Origin: Microplitis mediator
Lineage: Eukaryota > Arthropoda > Insecta > Hymenoptera > Braconidae
Assembly (NCBI RefSeq): GCF_029852145.1
Contig: NC_079970.1
Location: 13,387,662 to 13,451,661 of the forward strand
Direction of reading: 5' to 3'
DNA length: 64,000 nucleotides
Part shown: in pieces, positions 60,957 through 64,000 of the stretch
How positions within the stretch are numbered: position 1 is the stretch's first letter
How the letters are laid out: the number at the start of each line of letters is the position of its first letter
Made by a program: the position numbers and the translations under genes
Notes under the pieces: generated by a model
Told to the model about the DNA's origin: nothing
The model's input: only the letters and a program-made list of their open reading frames with translations
Database searches by the model: none

Positions 60957-61933
60957 TATTCCGTTCAATTTGATCTATAACTTATTGAGCCACACCGTCC
61001 ATCGTACGGTAATACACTATCTAAATGTGGTGGAAACCTAAACATGCAAACCTTCTCAATAAGACACATGAAATGAAGTCTGCACATCGAAGAAGTTGAA
61101 ATCCCACCACGATGGTAAATTTTTATTAAATAAAGGAAAAGGTGGAAAAAGAGGTATCCACGTCGTAGATCATTTGAGAATGAAACAGTACAATACCCTC
61201 GAAAAACCGTTAAAAATCCAATTTGTGTACATTCTTGGATCATAATCTTGTATTTTAGAAATAAAAAATACAAGAAATTTATTTAATTGTGTTTACAAGA
61301 TTTTTTTCCATTTTTTCAGCAGCAATTCTCTGCTATTTTATCGGTTTTTTGAAGTTTTATGAATGTTTGAGGGAAATATGGGCCAAAAATATTGCAGAAT
61401 CAGATCAAGCAGATTAAATTACATGAAAATCTTCGTCAATCCGTGTCCACAAAATTTATTGTACCAAGATAATCCCAATTTTTCACGATTTTTGCAATTT
61501 TTAAGGATATTTTACAATTTTTTTAGAATTAAAAAAGTTTATGATTAAGGTACCATCGAAATTAGTATTTAACAGATCGAAATACATGAAAATTATACTT
61601 GCCTTAGATCTCAAAATTTTTTTTTCGCCAAAACATCGAATTTTCGCTATTTTTTTGGGGGTTTTTTGCAATTTACTCGAAATTGAACGGCCTAAACTGA
61701 CTTGATATTCGTATTCAGCGGGTCGAAAAACATGCCCGTAGATAGGTGGCGCCCGGTGTACAGACAATTTTTTTTTGTGTGCCGGTGTAATCAATGCTGT
61801 ACCGGCGCTAAACGGTTAATATTAGTTCACAATTTACAACGATCAAGGACCAATCGTACGATCTGGGCTCACGTGATCGGATGCTATACACTAATATCGC
61901 GTTGATCATACTTCTGAATGTATGTATGTATGT

Positions 61934-63073
<1,140 letters not shown>

Positions 63074-63555
63074 AAATTCTTTTTTTTTTAGTTTTGTATT
63101 GATTTCTCAGAAACGATCGATCAACTTTAAAATCTAATCAGCTCTAGAACTCAATAAAACGCGTCGATTGCCGCCTCAACCATCAAAATCGGTTCATTCG
63201 TTCGTGAGATATCGTGGGCAAAAGAAATGCCAAAAAACGGTTTTTTGCGAATATCTTTGAAACGACTTAACCAAACAATTTCAAAATTTGATCAGCTCTA
63301 GAACTCAATAAAACACGTCGATTGCTATCCCAACCATTGAAATCGGTCGATTCGTTCGTCAGATCTCGTGGGAGAAAGAAATGCTAAAAACGGTTTTTTT
63401 TCGAAAAGAATGGGATACAATAGTATTTTCGAGCTCGAAGAGCTCGAAAATGTACTCACAACAATGTTTTCGAGCTCAAGGAGCTCGAAAGCAGCGGGAA
63501 GTTTTGGGGCTGGCCCGCAGGGTCAACTGATAGACAGATTTTTTTTTTACTGCTA
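63074..63555 (+). mobile_element. Family S element, copy 9 (opposite orientation)
   Basis: Sub-repeats with aaatctaatcagctctagaa, then gagctcgaagagctcgaaaa and the head ggcccgcagggtcaactgat. With copy 8 it forms a tail-to-tail inverted pair joined at the gcgggaagtt side. Confidence 0.78.
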
Positions 63556-63639
63556 TACCAGAAAATCCGGTAGTATATAGAAAATAAAAAATTATGCCAC
63601 TGGGCTAAAGGGTTCAAGTCCAATAGCGGCTTAGCTCAT

Positions 63640-64000
63640 CAAAAAATTCGATTTCCCATTTAAATAACACCGGAAATTTTTTTTTTTAACTTTAAGTATT
63701 TTTAACTCTTGAACAAATCAATAGATCGAATTGACTAAGACATAGTTTCGTAAAAAATTTAACGCTCTACAAAAAAGGTATTCTATCATTTTTTGATAAA
63801 TCCGTCTGTTCGAAAGTTGTTAGAGCTCGAAGTAAAGTTGGAGATTTTTTCAGTTTTCCAGCAAAACCATCAGACTTATCATAAAATGTTGTAAGGTCTT
63901 TTTTGTTGAAAATTTTATTCTCTACAAATTATTGTAATCAAAGTTTTTTCAAATTCCACATTGTTTTCTAGTTATTTTCATTTCAATGTCGAGCTCTTGA
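63640..64000. repeat. Family R0 copy, cut by the window end
   Basis: tttcccatttaaataacacc, then cgctctacaaaaaaggta, ttgttagagctcgaag and catcagacttatcataaaat. It is a second uninterrupted version of the target of the 11,368-25,021 insertion. Confidence 0.7.

Larger units (their letters stand above)
59921..61787. mobile_element. 1.9-kb CACCG element with TAA duplication
   Basis: The left end CACCGTCAAACAAAAAAAAA and the complement of the right end (CACCGGCACACAAAAAAAAA) are inverted repeats flanked by TAA on both sides (59,918-59,920; 61,788-61,790). Arms of about 430 bp pair, with tgtacaccgggcgccaccta near each end. It is in the same family as 45,172-46,120 (shared ends and the tcgaccc-ctgaatacgaat motif). 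The interior holds a second coding fragment, a tRNA-like sequence and cttctcaataagacac repeats. Confidence 0.8.

Overview
This is repeat-dominated, AT-rich nuclear DNA from a eukaryote, almost certainly an arthropod. An insect such as a parasitoid wasp would fit, but that is inference from the general look of the repeats and is not proved. The only convincing protein-coding sequence belongs to two non-LTR retrotransposons. I see no host gene with exons, no bacterial-type operon, no CRISPR array and no viral gene.

Layout. 1-1.6 kb holds palindromic repeat fragments. 1,622-10,647 is bounded by a CACTGAGAG terminal inverted repeat with a CA/CA duplication. Inside it sits a nearly intact LINE (3,100-8,213, minus strand) with a 14-bp target-site duplication, an intact ORF1, and an ORF2 broken by one in-frame TGA. 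ORF2 appears to be joined to ORF1 through a classic A-AAA-AAC -1 frameshift heptamer directly before the ORF1 stop. 11,368-25,021 is bounded by a CCCGATG inverted repeat with a TT/TT duplication. It holds a 5S-rRNA-like fragment, microsatellites, copies of family S (aacttcccgct ends), duplicated blocks, a 2.4-kb palindrome and a heptamer macrosatellite.

25,386-54,719 is a copy of the palindromic family C. It has been split by a family-S insertion, by a 24,959-bp composite (26,935-51,893, TT/TT), and by an accACGGTG word-array element. The composite contains a second, damaged RNase-H-bearing LINE (29,415-34,679) that is itself interrupted by a CCCGGG element (29,445-32,851, TC/TC). It also contains TATAAAATTTTA arrays, a 5-kb palindrome with a gcgacacttgtg array in its loop, and a TTAGGGTGG palindrome with a 949-bp insertion. 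55-64 kb holds more CCCGG elements, a CACCG-ended element with a TAA/TAA duplication, tRNA-like sequences, two fragments of an unrecognised protein family and more family-S copies.

The unifying observation is a set of non-autonomous elements with CCC...GGG or CAC...GTG ends and 2-3-bp target duplications. Their interiors are built from short, mostly palindromic words, with a different word in each family. Several insertions are supported by empty-site alignments inside this same window, so the nesting order can be read directly. No transposase that could mobilise them is visible here.
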